A stretch of DNA of 64,000 nt, from assembly GCF_040412425.1 (NCBI RefSeq), contig NC_089756.1, positions 2,328,498 to 2,392,497 on the forward strand, read 5' to 3'. The DNA is from Macrobrachium rosenbergii (taxonomy: Eukaryota; Arthropoda; Malacostraca; Decapoda; Palaemonidae). The translations under genes and the position numbers were made by a program. Under the pieces are notes generated by a model. It had not been told where the DNA came from. It was given only the letters and a program-made list of their open reading frames with translations, and ran no database searches. This document shows positions 32,311 to 42,925 of the stretch, one piece after another; position 1 is the stretch's first letter, and each line of letters starts with the position of its first letter.

Positions 32311-35300
32311 ATGGACATGCCTATCCCCAGCGTGTATCCCAGGGTGGGAGGGAAGAAATGTAGGTAGAACTAAGTTATAGGTACACGGCGGGTATTTAGC
32401 AAGAAATGGCAGTTTCTTATAGTATTTTGGATGCTTATTAACAATTTAACGTTAATTTTTGGCGGTCGGCTGTAATTAACTTACAATTTACCTTTGAACT
32501 CTGCCCTACGGTAAGGGGGACCCCGATGAGAATCCGGGGTTTCCATACGCGATCTTCATGAGACAGCATCGGTACATCTGTTTCGAACGGTTCATATCCC
32601 ATCTGGCAAGTGCAATAACTTGTTAACGTATGGGTAACTCCCCCCCAACCCCCGGGCCAGTACTAAACACGGCGAAGGGACATTCCATTTAGCCGACAAC
32701 AAATAAATGCACCGCCAGTGTCAGAAGCCCTAAAAGTGTTGAAAAAACCAGTTTCCAAGGTACTGCACTTGCCGGACGGGATATGAACCGTTCGAAACAG
32801 ACGTAGCCGTGCTCTGTCTTGTGAAGATCGCGTTGGGAAACCCCTTGTTGGATGGACTTCAGGGGACAATTACAGGTTAATTACAGCCGACCGCCAAAAA
32901 ATAACGTTGAATTGTAAATAAGCAATCAAAATACCATAAGAAACTGCTATTTCTCGCTAAATACCCGCGGTGTCTCTATTACTTAGAAATACCGAAATGT
33001 AATTCTTTTAGGTCTAGTGTCGACGCGGACCCACACGCTCTCTGCACATCTTGCAGGGGACGTGTGTGTTCGCGCGACGCTCCTTGTAATGAGTGTTGCT
33101 CTTTGTCCCCTGAGCAACGGACGAAGTTCGAGGGGAGGAAACATTACCGTCGTAAGCCTACCAAGGAGTTGTCCGAGGGTAATACGCCCCCGATGACTTT
33201 AGTGGTGGCAAATGTGTCGGGTTCATATCTCCCTCCTGGCGAGCTTCCCCTACTTGCTCCCTCTCCCTTGGGTGAGGACTCTCCCTCCCCTTCCTCTTTC
33301 GTTTCATCACTTGTGGAAGGGCGCGGGGTAGAGTTGGACCGGGACATCCTCTCGGGGGTCTCTTCCCGTTCTGGAGGGGAGTTTTTTCCTCCAGAGCGGG
33401 TAGAGGCTTCCCAAACTAACCCAACTTTTGCTTCAGGTCTCGGGCTGGATAGCCAGGCTACGGACTCGTCTTCAACCTGGCTACACCTGGCACGTGACTG
33501 GAGGGACTGGTACCTCATCTTTCCACCACTCCAGTTACCACTCACTCGGCAACGACAGCTACTACAACATCAGTCTCCATGTCTAGGTTCGCGCAGCTCC
33601 CAGTATTGGTAGCCTCTCATCTGGATACCCAAGTCTCGGCTTCCCCTTCCATGCAACATGCGGTACCGCTGCCTCCTGGGTTCCTGGCCCCGTTCACGCG
33701 ACCGGGCCCCACCTACGTGGTGACGTCATCCTTCCCTTATGTGACTGTCGCTGCTCCCGTTGCTGACCCTGGCTCATCTTCGACTGCAGTTCCTGGCTTC
33801 ATGATCCAGCCTGGCTCTTCATCTGTTCCTCTCCCCATTCCTTCGACTCTGGCGCGGCCCGGCCCGACTACCCACGCACCGCCCGTGCCTGCATTCCCGG
33901 CCCCGCCCACTTTCATTCCTGGCCGACAGACGGTTGCTCCCGCCTAAGTAAGTGCTGGCCTGAGCACTGCGGTCTCTACCCAGGATGTGTCTTCTGCTGC
34001 AGCCCCTCCTACTGTTCCTGAGTCTTCGGCTGCACCCGCCTGGTTTGGGGATCTGACGGCGATACTGAAGCAGATGGTGAAGAAGAAGAGGTCTAGGAAG
34101 GTGTTGTCATCTTCGTCTTTGTCATCGTCTTCGTCTGCTGCCTCTTCTGCTTCTCCTTCTGAGGCTTCGCGGCCGAAGAAAAAGAAGCCTGCCTCTCCCC
34201 CAAGAAAGTCTCGTGCACGGGACTTCCAAAGGTCTGCCTCCTTCCACAGGGAAGGCAGTGGGATCCCTCGTCAGCTCTTCCCGATCCTCGGATCAGGGAA
34301 CTGCTGCCCTGGCCTCTGGGTCAGTCGCATCGGGAGCCAAGGGTGTGCAGACCAAGGTCTGCACCCCCTCGCTATGCCTAAGAAAACTGCTTCTAAGGCC
34401 AGCAAGTCCGCATCAGACACTCGTACGCAAGTTGCTCCGAGTACCCTGGTCCCCAAGGAGACCCAGGTACCCCAGGCTGATATGGGAGAAACTTCTCGTC
34501 GTACAGACCAGGGCGTGGGGCAAGAGAAAGAACCCGGGCATGCAGGTGCCCCGGCTCTTCCTGCTGGCACTCCTGTGAGTGCCAAGTCAGGTTCTCGGGA
34601 TAGCACTTCAGCCCCTCGGGGCCGAACGCCAGGAGAGGTGGAGAAGAGGTCCCCTGCTCAGTCTTCTCGAGAGATTATGGCCCCGAAGAAGACTGGGGCG
34701 CGTCCAGAGGACAGCGCAAGCTCGCGCCAGCCAGACACGCGCTCGACTCCTCCCAGTCCCCGGCCACGTCCACACAGCCAACCCGGTTCGGGGGAAGTGA
34801 GCGCGCAGCTTGGCTCACACGAGCCGCTCCGCTCTCCTTGGCAGACTGCTTCGCCTAGGCTAAAGCAGTCTTCTCGACCCGGGCTGCCGTCACCCCCGCG
34901 GGTTGGTGACCGCTCCCAGCCCGCTGCCTCTGTTGGTTCTGCCAGCAAAGCCAGTGGGAGCGCCCGATCTTCCTCGCCTGTCCCCTCTGCCCCTTTGGCT
35001 TCTTCCAAGGGGCGCGAGTCGGACAGGAAGAGCTCTGGCGAGTTTTTTTCCCCAGAGTTCTAGCTCGTGGGCGTACGAACCTGGCTCGGTCCTTGGCTCG
35101 ACCAGGTCCTACGCCTGCGTGGTCCAGGAAGGATCGCGGGGGTCTGCCAAGGTTCTCCCTCCTGCAGGGAGAGTAGATCGGGAGGACCGCACTCTGGAAG
35201 GACTCAAGGGTCCTCTGCCCCAGGATGTGGACACCCCCGAGATACAGAGGACTTTTGCAGAGGTTATTGCGCTGATTCGTCAGCACAATGACCTTGGGGA

Positions 35301-36245
35301 AGGGACCACGGCCTCTTCTGTGGATTGTCCATCGCGCCTCGAATCCTTTTGGGGACCTAAGAAGGAACCCAAGACTTCGGTGGGGCTGCCATGGTCCATG
35401 CTTGCCGAGGGGGTCCTCGACCAGGTGAACAGTCTTGTGTTTGGGCAAGACAGCTCACTTCGTTCGAGCCGCTCGGACAAGCTTCTTCTCCCCCCCTCCC
35501 CCTCTGCCTTGCCAGAAGCGCTTCTACACTCCAGCTGGAGGGGCGTTGCTGACCAAGCAGGTCGACCCGGACCTGACTCGTCTGGATCCGGGTCTGACGT
35601 TGCAGCAACTTACTGGAGAGAGTATCTCCCTCTCCCAGCGAGAAGCTGCAACCCCGGAAGCCACCGCCATGGCGACCTTCCAAGCAGTCTCCTGGCTCGA
35701 TCTGTGGTCCTTCACAGTATCGAAGGTAGCCGCTTCCTCGGGCGCTATCGTACCTGGGGAGGACTCCGCCTTTGGGAGACTGTGCACGTCTGGGGGTAGG
35801 GCTATTTCCTAACTCACCCACCAGACTGTGAACCTGTGGGCAAACCTGGTTCTGAAGTGGAGAGACGCCGTTCTCTCTCGCTTCTCCAGGTCTGTAGGTC
35901 CCGAGTCAGCAATCACCCTTAGGAATGGACCATTGCTTGGTTCCTCCTCTCTCTTCCCTAGAGAGTTGGTGGATGCCGCAGTAGACAAACGCCAGGCCGA
36001 TGATAGCGACCGGCTTGTCCACTAGGGAGTTTTCCGAGACCGGGTCTTCGCTTTCCACTGCAGCCAGGTCTTCGGGCCAGGCTGGCACTTCCTCGGCCCC
36101 TAAGAAGTCCCAGTCTTCAAAGGGGTCCCGAGGAAACACCCAGCCTTCTTCCTCGAGAAGGGGGGGGAGTTCCTCCCGTCCTTTTCAGCCCACTCCCCAA
36201 GCCGGTAAAGGGGGCAAAGGGAAGAAGGAGAAGGGGAAACACTAG
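32311..36245 (+). pseudogene. Gag of DIRS copy A, interrupted
   Basis: The likely start ATG at 32311 (MDMPIPSVYPRVGGKK) is in frame with a Cys-rich N-terminus that resumes after the foldback element at 33002. There CTSC, VCSRDAPCNECC and downstream residues suggest zinc binding, as in other DIRS gags. A long Ser/Pro/Ala-rich region follows (33.2-35.0 kb) and shifts frame several times, with a stop at 33945-33947. The capsid-like core is at 35.2-35.9 kb (PEIQRTFAEVIALIRQHNDL, LPWSMLAEGVLDQVNSLVFG). A basic Gly/Lys tail ends at TAG 36243-36245. At least four lesions besides the insertion are visible. Confidence 0.8.
32363..32993. mobile_element. 631-bp foldback element inserted in DIRS gag
   Basis: The left end GGTAGAACTAAGTTATAG pairs with the right end, which reads GGTATTTCTAAGTAATAG inward. 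Arms of about 250 bp follow (GGGTATTTAGC, TTTTTGGCGGTCGGCTGTAA, CGTTTCGAACAG region) around a short centre. It is flanked by a perfect 8-bp duplication GAAATGTA (32355-32362 and 32994-33001). Long arms plus an 8-bp duplication resemble Mutator-like or foldback MITEs. There is no coding capacity. Confidence 0.9.
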
Positions 36246-36309
36246 GAGCAACGTTTCCCCCCAAAAGCTGCCGAAGGTGGGGGCTGCCTGTCGAGCCATT
36301 GGGCAACAT

Positions 36310-38120
36310 GGCAGCGACACGGAGCCGAGACCTGGATAGTGGATGTCCTTCGGGAGGTATATCTACTACCCTTCGAGTCTCGGCCTCCCCTCACCTACTC
36401 TCCGGTCCATCTCCAAACTTATGTTCCTGGATCTTCGAAGGACACCGCACTACAGCAAGAAGTGCAAGCCATGCTGAGCAAGGGTGCTGTAGAAGTCGTG
36501 TCGGACTAGTCTCCAGGCTTTTACAGCCGCGTCTTTCTCGTAGAGAAGGCCTCAGGGGGATAGAGACCAGTCATAGACCTCTCTCCCCTGAACCGTGTCG
36601 TTCGCCAGACTTGGTTCACGATGGAAACAGCGCAGTCCGTGCTGGCCTCCATCAGGGAGAACGACTTCATGCTTACGATGGACCTGAAGGATGCATATTT
36701 TCAAATACCCATTCATCCGTCCTCTCGCAAGTACCTCCGCTTTGTCCTTGGGGAGACAGTCTTCCAGTTCAGGGCACTTTGTTTTGGGCTCCCGACTGCT
36801 CTCCAGGTGTTCACGAGAGTCTTCTCTCTCGTGTCAGCTTGGGCCCACTCGCACAGGATACCTCTACTGAGGTATCCCGACGACTGGCTAGTCCTGGCGA
36901 GCTCTCGCTCGCAGTTGCTACAGGACAGGGATCGACTCCTTGAGTTTTGCCGGGATCTAGGGATCGGGGTAAATCTGGAGAAGTCAGATCTCGCCCCCAA
37001 GCAGAGGATAAAGTACCTGGGCATGCTGATAGACACGGTGGCAGCGAAAGTCTTTCCCTCGGACTCTCGTATCAGCAAGTTCAGGCAGGCAGCACAACTG
37101 TTCTTGTCGCGACAGGAGCAGCCAGCTCGGCAATGGCAAGTCGTCATCGGTCACCTGTCGTCTTTGGAGAAACTAGTACCTCATAGGCGTCTTCACCTGT
37201 GGTCTCTTCAGTGGAGACTAAAGGAGTATTGGTCCCAGTCTCGAGACCCCCCAGTCCTTCCTCATCCCTCTTTCAGAGGAGGTGAGGGAGGACCGTTGGT
37301 GGTTAGACGACAGGAACCTCTTGATAGGAGTATCCCTGCATACTCCCCCTCCGGATATCCTTCTGTTCTCAAATGCATCGACCGAGGGATGGGGCGCACA
37401 CTTGGAGGAGTTGCTGATTCGGGAGTGTGGCACCGAGACGACAAGCGCCTTGACATCAACATCCTGGAACTCAAGGCAGCCTTCCTGGCCCTCCAAGAGT
37501 TCCAGGATCGAGTGTGGGACACTCCGTGGTACTGATGAGCGACAATGCCACAGTAGTGGCATACGTCAACAAGCAGGGGGGCCTAGTGTCCCGCCAGCTT
37601 CATCAGTTGACGATGCAGGTGCACGAGTGGGCCACGACCCACTCGGTAGAGCTGTCAGCCAGGTACATTCCAGGCAAGAGGAATGTCGGGACAGACAAGC
37701 TTAGCCGCCAGAACCAGGTGGTAGGGACCGGATGGTCCCTCCACCAGGTGATAGCAGAAAGGCTGTTCGACCTGTGGGGGCATCCAGCCATTGATCTGTT
37801 CGCCAGTCGGCACAACAGAAAACTCCAGGTCTTCTGTTCTGTCGTGCCGGACCCATGGGCCGCTGCGGAGGACGCCTTCCAGCATCCGTGGGACAACCTC
37901 GACGCATACGGCTTCCCTCCATTCTGTCTGATTCACCGAGTGATCAGCAGGGCGATTATCACCCCGAATCACAGAATGATTCTGGTGGCACCCAAATGGC
38001 CCCAAGCCGTTTGGTATCTGGACCTGCTAGCTCTCCTCTCCGAGGCGCCGAGAGAGATTCCCCCCTGGCCCAAGCTGCTGCGTCAACCTCACGTAGAGCG
38101 GTTCCACCTGGCAGTGCATT
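36310..38120 (+). pseudogene. DIRS copy A reverse transcriptase, RNase H and methyltransferase-like domains
   Basis: RT runs from about 36360 to 37240: SPGFYSRVFLVEKASGG, LTMDLKDAYFQIPIHP, FRALCFGLPTALQVFTRVFS and YPDDWLVL. The RT active site is YPDD, where YLDD is usual in DIRS. Two TAG codons at 36507 and 36561 fall in conserved Gln and Trp positions. RNase H pieces follow in three frames: LLFSNASTEGWGAHLEE, INILELKAAFLAL and MSDNATVVAYVNKQGG, with AGYIPGKRN-like ARYIPGKRNVGTDKLSR. The methyltransferase-like domain (HPAIDLFASRHNRKLQVF, PDPWAAAEDAF, ILVAPKWPQAVWYLDLL) spans about 37770-38060. Frameshifts near 37245, 37410 and 37520 break the protein. Confidence 0.87.
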
Positions 38121-39186
38121 CCCTGTGTCTTCACGGCTGGAGGTTATCCACCATCTCTTGCGAGCAAGAGGCTTTTCGCATCGCGCAGCAACAGAGATGG
38201 CAGGATACCTCAGAAGATCCTCCGCAGCAGTATACCAGGGAAAGTGGTCTGTCTTCTGTGGTTGGTGTCGTCGAAGGGGTATCTCTCCAGTCGGTGCCTC
38301 TGTTCAGCAGGTCGCGGACTTCCTCGTCTTCCTTCGCCGAGAGAAGCTTCTCTCCGTTTCAGCGGTGAAAGGCTACCGCACCGCACTCAGCCTAGTCTTA
38401 TGGCTGAAAGGAGTAGACATCTCCTCCTCTTTCGAGATATCTCTACTAATGAGAAGCTTCGAAAGGTCTTGCCCACCCAGGGATCTCAGGCCCCCTGCGT
38501 GGGATGTGACTCTCGTCCTAAGGAGCCTGACGCATGCACCGTACGAGCCTTTATGAGAGTCGTCAGACAGGGATCTGACCCTCAAGACCATCTTCCTGCT
38601 GGCCCTGGCATCGGCGAAGAGAGTTGGCGAGCTCCACGGACTTTCCTTTGATGTCAAACACTCGAGGGGATGGGGATCAGTTGCGCTCGATTTCGTCCTG
38701 GATTTCGTAGCGAAGACTCAGAATCCTTCGGTCCCTGACGCACGGTTCGAGTCCTTCACGATCCCCTCCCTAGAGGACTTTATAGGTAATGAACCAGACA
38801 AGATGCTACTGTGTCCTGTTAGAGTGCTGCGGCGCTATCTGAAGAAGACTCGACACCTCCGGCCTGAGTATCGACGACTCTTCGTTAGTACTAGCTCGAC
38901 CAAGAAAGAAGTGTCCAAGAACACCATCTCTTTCTGGCTTCGTAAGACGATAAGGAGAGCGTTCTCTGCTGCCGGAGAAGACGACACCTGTACGCTTCGT
39001 CTGAGAGCTCACGAGGTCTGCAGCATTGGTCCGTCCCTCGCATTCCGGAAGAATATGTCGGTGCTGAAGGCAGGAGTGTGGTCCCAGCAGACTACCTTCA
39101 CCTCCTTATACCTCTGGGATGTTGGACACAAGTCCTTGGACACTTTTTCCTTGGGTCCTGTGGTGGCTGCTCAACAAGTTATGTAG
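38110..39186 (+). pseudogene. Tyrosine recombinase of DIRS copy A
   Basis: This enzyme would integrate the circular cDNA by site-specific recombination. A SAM-like core-binding part (YQGKWSVFCGWCRRRGISP) is followed by the catalytic domain, with Arg-1 in LASAKRVGELHGL, the box-II region RAHEVCSIGPSLAF and the nucleophile Tyr in TFTSLYLWDV. The frame is nearly intact. It has one TGA at 38554-38556 where CGA (Arg) fits, and the conserved HxxR reads HEVC, with Arg changed to Cys. Both are C-to-T changes at CpG. The stop is TAG at 39184-39186. Confidence 0.87.
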
Positions 39187-39729
39187 CTTACCCAGCTCGT
39201 CTAACAGGACAGGTTGCATCTTGCCTAAGTTGTACGGTTGTGATTGGGAGAATGATTGTGGAGTGACTGGCCTCTCTTCCTTCTCCCCATCCTGGCTCTC
39301 TTCCCACAGGCAGGGAGCGAACGTGCCGTTACAAGCTGGATCTGGCGGTCAATGCAGGTAAGCACATAATGGGAGCTCACGTTCTATTCTTCCGTTCAGG
39401 TTGATAGAAGCAACCCCCTCCTTCCTCTTGCAAGGGGAGGAAGGAGACCATGACTATAAGACAAACCCAATGCTTGTATTTGCCTTCATGTCATCCGACG
39501 TCAAATTCTTCCTAGCCTACTTTGCATGAACTGACATCTTCCTCTTTCATGCAAAGGGACCCAGAAGTCTGACAACTGATCCTGCATTTCTTACAACCCG
39601 ATCTTTTGTCAGAGGCAGTTTTTCCCTTCCTCGCTCTCACTACCAGGAAGGGAAGACAAGGTGGTGAACTCCAGTCAGTTCATAGAGACTTAATCAGATT
39701 CCTCCCTCCAGTCAGTAAGTCTCCTAATG
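39187..39729 (+). other. 3' non-coding region of DIRS copy A with a conserved hairpin
   Basis: CTCCTTCCTC (39418-39427) and GAGGAAGGAG (39437-39446) form a 10-bp stem. The same stem is kept in copy C at 50828-50856. Confidence 0.65.
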
Positions 39730-39763
39730 TAAAGGACTGAAGGCTTGTATATTGTGTCGGAAC
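39730..39763 (-). repeat. Right inverted terminal repeat of DIRS copy A
   Basis: Reverse complement of 32050-32083 with three mismatches. Confidence 0.85.
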
Positions 39764-39951
39764 AAATAACAATTTTTAAAGTAAATTGTATTTTCCCTAA
39801 CTCTACAAACCCGAGGTCCTTTGCACTTTATGCCCACCTCATGCCACCCCTCAACCTGATACCTGGGCCGAAAGGCAAATTGGAATGTTTACATTCGGGC
39901 AGGCGGTACTCCCACCTCCCGGACAGTAGTTAACTGCCTAACCACCTTGCT
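39764..39951. repeat. Truncated DIRS terminal fragment between copies A and B
   Basis: This matches the left two thirds of the 285-bp fold at 51180-51464 (TAAATTGTATTTTCCCTAAC, CCGAGGTCCTTTGCACTTTA). Copy B begins where it stops. Confidence 0.7.
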
Positions 39952-41210
39952 GTTCCAACACAATATACAAACCTGAGGTCCTTAACACTAGGAATTACTT
40001 TCAGGCATAGGCTGGAAACGGCCGTTAAACTCTTGAGCAAGGTGGTTAGGCAGTAACTACCGCCAGGTAGGCGGGGATACCCTCCTGCCCGGATGTGAAC
40101 ATTCCAGTTTGCTTTCAGCTGTCATGCGTTGCTGACGTGTTTTCGTTCTCTCTGCCTGACTGTCGTTAAGCCCTTATTATCCCGGTGGGATCTTTCTGTA
40201 TTTTTGTTTATATATACGTGTGTTTGAGATTTATTAATACAAACCCATGATTTGTGATAACCTTGTATAAGCCGTCGTTCCCTGCCTGTGTCCTGGGTTT
40301 GACGGCCAAGGGCGTAACTGGAGTAGCGTAACCAAGTGGTATTGCTTCTCTTCCGGCAGCCCTTTACGTAATACTGAAGGCGCCCCTGTACTTTCGGAGA
40401 TATAGTTTGAGACATAATATCTTCACTCCCCTACATTCATCGGGACGTGAGAGTTCAATCCCTTCTTGGGCTTCCGCCCTCTGTGTATAAGGGGCATCAC
40501 TAATTTCTTCCTACTTATGCTGAGTGTTGCTCGCTGCCTGCGCTTGGAGAATTACGGGCCGGGTGGGAGGTTGCGGGCATCGTCGATAAGTTCCGCTTCC
40601 ACGACGCCCTTGGTGACCTCCCCTCCGTCCTTTTTTCTCTTCCTGTAGGTTCTTCCTTCTCCCCTTTAGTAGATCTCTCTCCTTTGCCCTCTTCGCTTGC
40701 TCGTCGGGCAAAGACCAGGGGCGGGGAGCGATCGGGCGACCTCGTCTAGAGTACCTCCTCCCACTGCGTAGGGCAGTTCCCCTTGTAGTGGGAGGAGCCT
40801 CCCTCTACTAATCATCTTTGCTTTTCTTTCAGGTTGACAGTGAGCATCGCAGACACAGCAGTAGTTGGTTGGATATATCAAGAATATCTCACATGAAGCA
40901 GTCCCGACATTCATTCAGTTTGCTTCGGGATCGACCATAATACCTGGTTAGATGACATATTTCCACGTCGGGATCACTCTGACTCTGTCCCCGCCGATGT
41001 GGATCGATCACTGTCATTGCTGGTTTTCATGTATGCTGTTGCAATGCCTCCTGCGTATCTGTGGTCCATCTGCTCCTGCTGTTCCCTGTGTTATGCTCCT
41101 GTCAACTCGACGACAGTCTCTGGGCTGCTCTTCCTGGTCTCCTGCCGCAGCCGCCCTGATCGTTCCTGTCGCTGCTGGTGACTTTCAAATGACATTTCTG
41201 TCCGTTGCAG

Positions 41211-41825
41211 TAGCTCCTGCCTTCCGAACCGCTAACGTAGCTCCTGCATCGGGTGTCCTGATCGTGCCCACTACTTCTCCTAGTGGTCGTGCCCGGGGCC
41301 GCTTCCATTGTGTTCCTGCCAGCTGCCCTGGAGGTTACGATGTCTGCCATCCTGTAGAAGATGTTGGCGTGAAAGGGAAGGAAGTCACCTTGTGGAAGTG
41401 AAGTTCCTGGCCGCTGCAATAGCTCCTGCCCTCCAAACCTGTGCCGTAGCTCCTACATCGGCTGTCCTGATCATTCCTGCTGCTTCTGGCGGTCGTGCCC
41501 GGGGCTGCTTCCGTTGTGTTCCTGCCAGCTGCCCCAGAGGTTACGATGTCCGCCATCCTGTAGAAGATGTCGGCGTGAAGATGAAAGAAGTCGTCCTGTG
41601 GAGGTGATGTTCCTGGCCGTTGCAGTAGCTCCTGCCTTCTGGACCGCTGCCGTAGCTCCTGCATCGGTTGTCCTGATCATGCCTACTGCTTCTCCTGTTG
41701 GTGGTGTCCTGGCTGCGACCGTTGTGTTCCTGCCGGACTATCTAGGAGGTTACGATGTTTCGTGTCCACCATCCTGTAGAAGATGTCGGAGTGGGGAGTG
41801 AAGGAAGCCGCCCTGTGGAAGTAGC
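41211..41825 (+). repeat. Three tandem units of about 205 bp in DIRS copy B
   Basis: Each unit runs from TAGCTCCTGCCTTC through GTTCCTGCCAGCTGCC and CCATCCTGTAGAAGATGT to a GTGGAAGTGA-like end. Units start near 41211, 41418 and 41625. Confidence 0.85.
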
Positions 41826-42730
41826 CGCCGTCTTCTTCATCTTATCTTTGATTTCGTCTTCTGCTGCATCTTCCCTTCTTCTCCTGATGTCCAAGGGGGT
41901 CCCGAGAATCGGATAGACCTCCGTCGGCGGAAGAAGAGGAATGCTGCTTCTTGCCCTTGATGCCCTTGGACGTCTAGGGACTGCCTCCTTCCGAGGAGGC
42001 AGTGGGTCTCTCGTTGGCTCTTCCCGACCTTCGGGTTAGGGAAACCGATTCGCATAGCCCTGGGTTTTGTGTTTGGAAGGCGGGCGCGCAGACCTCAGTT
42101 TGCATCCCGTTCCCAAGTCTTAGAGGTTCCGCCCCTAAGATGGGGCTGCTTGGCGCTGCTCATGAGCCGCTCCGAGTGCTCAAGATTCTATGGAATATCG
42201 AGTATCCTGATCTGGTCTGGAGAGATTTTCCTGGGCCCAGTTCGGGAGCAGTGCGAGAGAAAGGGCCGAGGCACCCAGGTGTCTCGGCTCCTCTTCCTGC
42301 CAGCACCGCAAGCGCTCCCTGAGTGTTTGCCAGTGCTCGGTCGGGTTCCCAGCCTGGTGTCTCGATCCTGTCGGTTCTAACATCAGAAGAAGCAGGGAAG
42401 AGATTCACTTTGGGAGTCCTGCGGGACTTCTAAGGGACTGACTCTCTTCCGGGAGACAAGTTTCTCTCGTTGGCTTTTCCCGCCCTCGGGCGGGAACCGA
42501 TTTGCATTCTCCTGTTGGATCTTGGGTTTCGGGGGCCGCGAGAGCGCGGCCTCTCGAGGCCACGCCCTCGTTGCCAGTCTTGAAAGTCTGCGTCTAAGAC
42601 TGGTTCTGTGCTTGGCTCTTTCGATCTATTAGGAAACAAAGCAGCCGCTTCCTGATTTTTGAAGTCTCGTGGGTAGCTCGAATTTATGAATCACGAGCGC
42701 TCTCCCACGAGAGGCATAGGACGAGAGAAA

Positions 42731-42925
42731 GTGCCGAGACACCCAGGTGTCTGGTTGCCGTGACACCCAGGTGTCTGGTTGCCGTGACACCCAGGTGTCT
42801 GGGGTGCTGACGCCCAGGTGTCTGGGTGCCGAGACGCCGGGTGTCTGGGTGCCTTGACGCCTGGGTTAGGGTTGCCGACGCCCAGGTGTCAGGGTGCCAG
42901 ACACCAGGTGTCTCGATACTGCCCG
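42731..42925 (+). repeat. Minisatellite, about 24-bp unit
   Basis: About eight units of the form GACACCCAGGTGTCTGGTTG are present, with drift at the 3' side. Each unit contains the near-palindrome ACACCCAGGTGT. Confidence 0.9.

Larger units (their letters stand above)
32050..39763 (+). mobile_element. DIRS-type tyrosine-recombinase retrotransposon, copy A
   Basis: Inverted terminal repeats of 34 bases lie at 32050-32083 and 39730-39763, with three mismatches (GTTCCGACACAATATACAA at the outer end). Between them, in DIRS order, are gag, RT, RNase H, a methyltransferase-like domain and a tyrosine recombinase, with no integrase or LTRs. The element is 7.7 kb including a 631-bp nested insertion. 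Several stops and frameshifts make it inactive. It lies downstream of CHORDC1 exon 1 in the same orientation. Confidence 0.9.

Noticed and set aside
33144..33545. Minus-strand 133-residue frame in DIRS gag
   Set aside because: It is a shadow of the Ser/Pro-rich gag frame. The plus strand has the Cys-rich DIRS gag signature.
42731..42925. Regular short repeats resembling a CRISPR array
   Set aside because: Units are contiguous without unique spacers, and the DNA is eukaryotic. It is a minisatellite.
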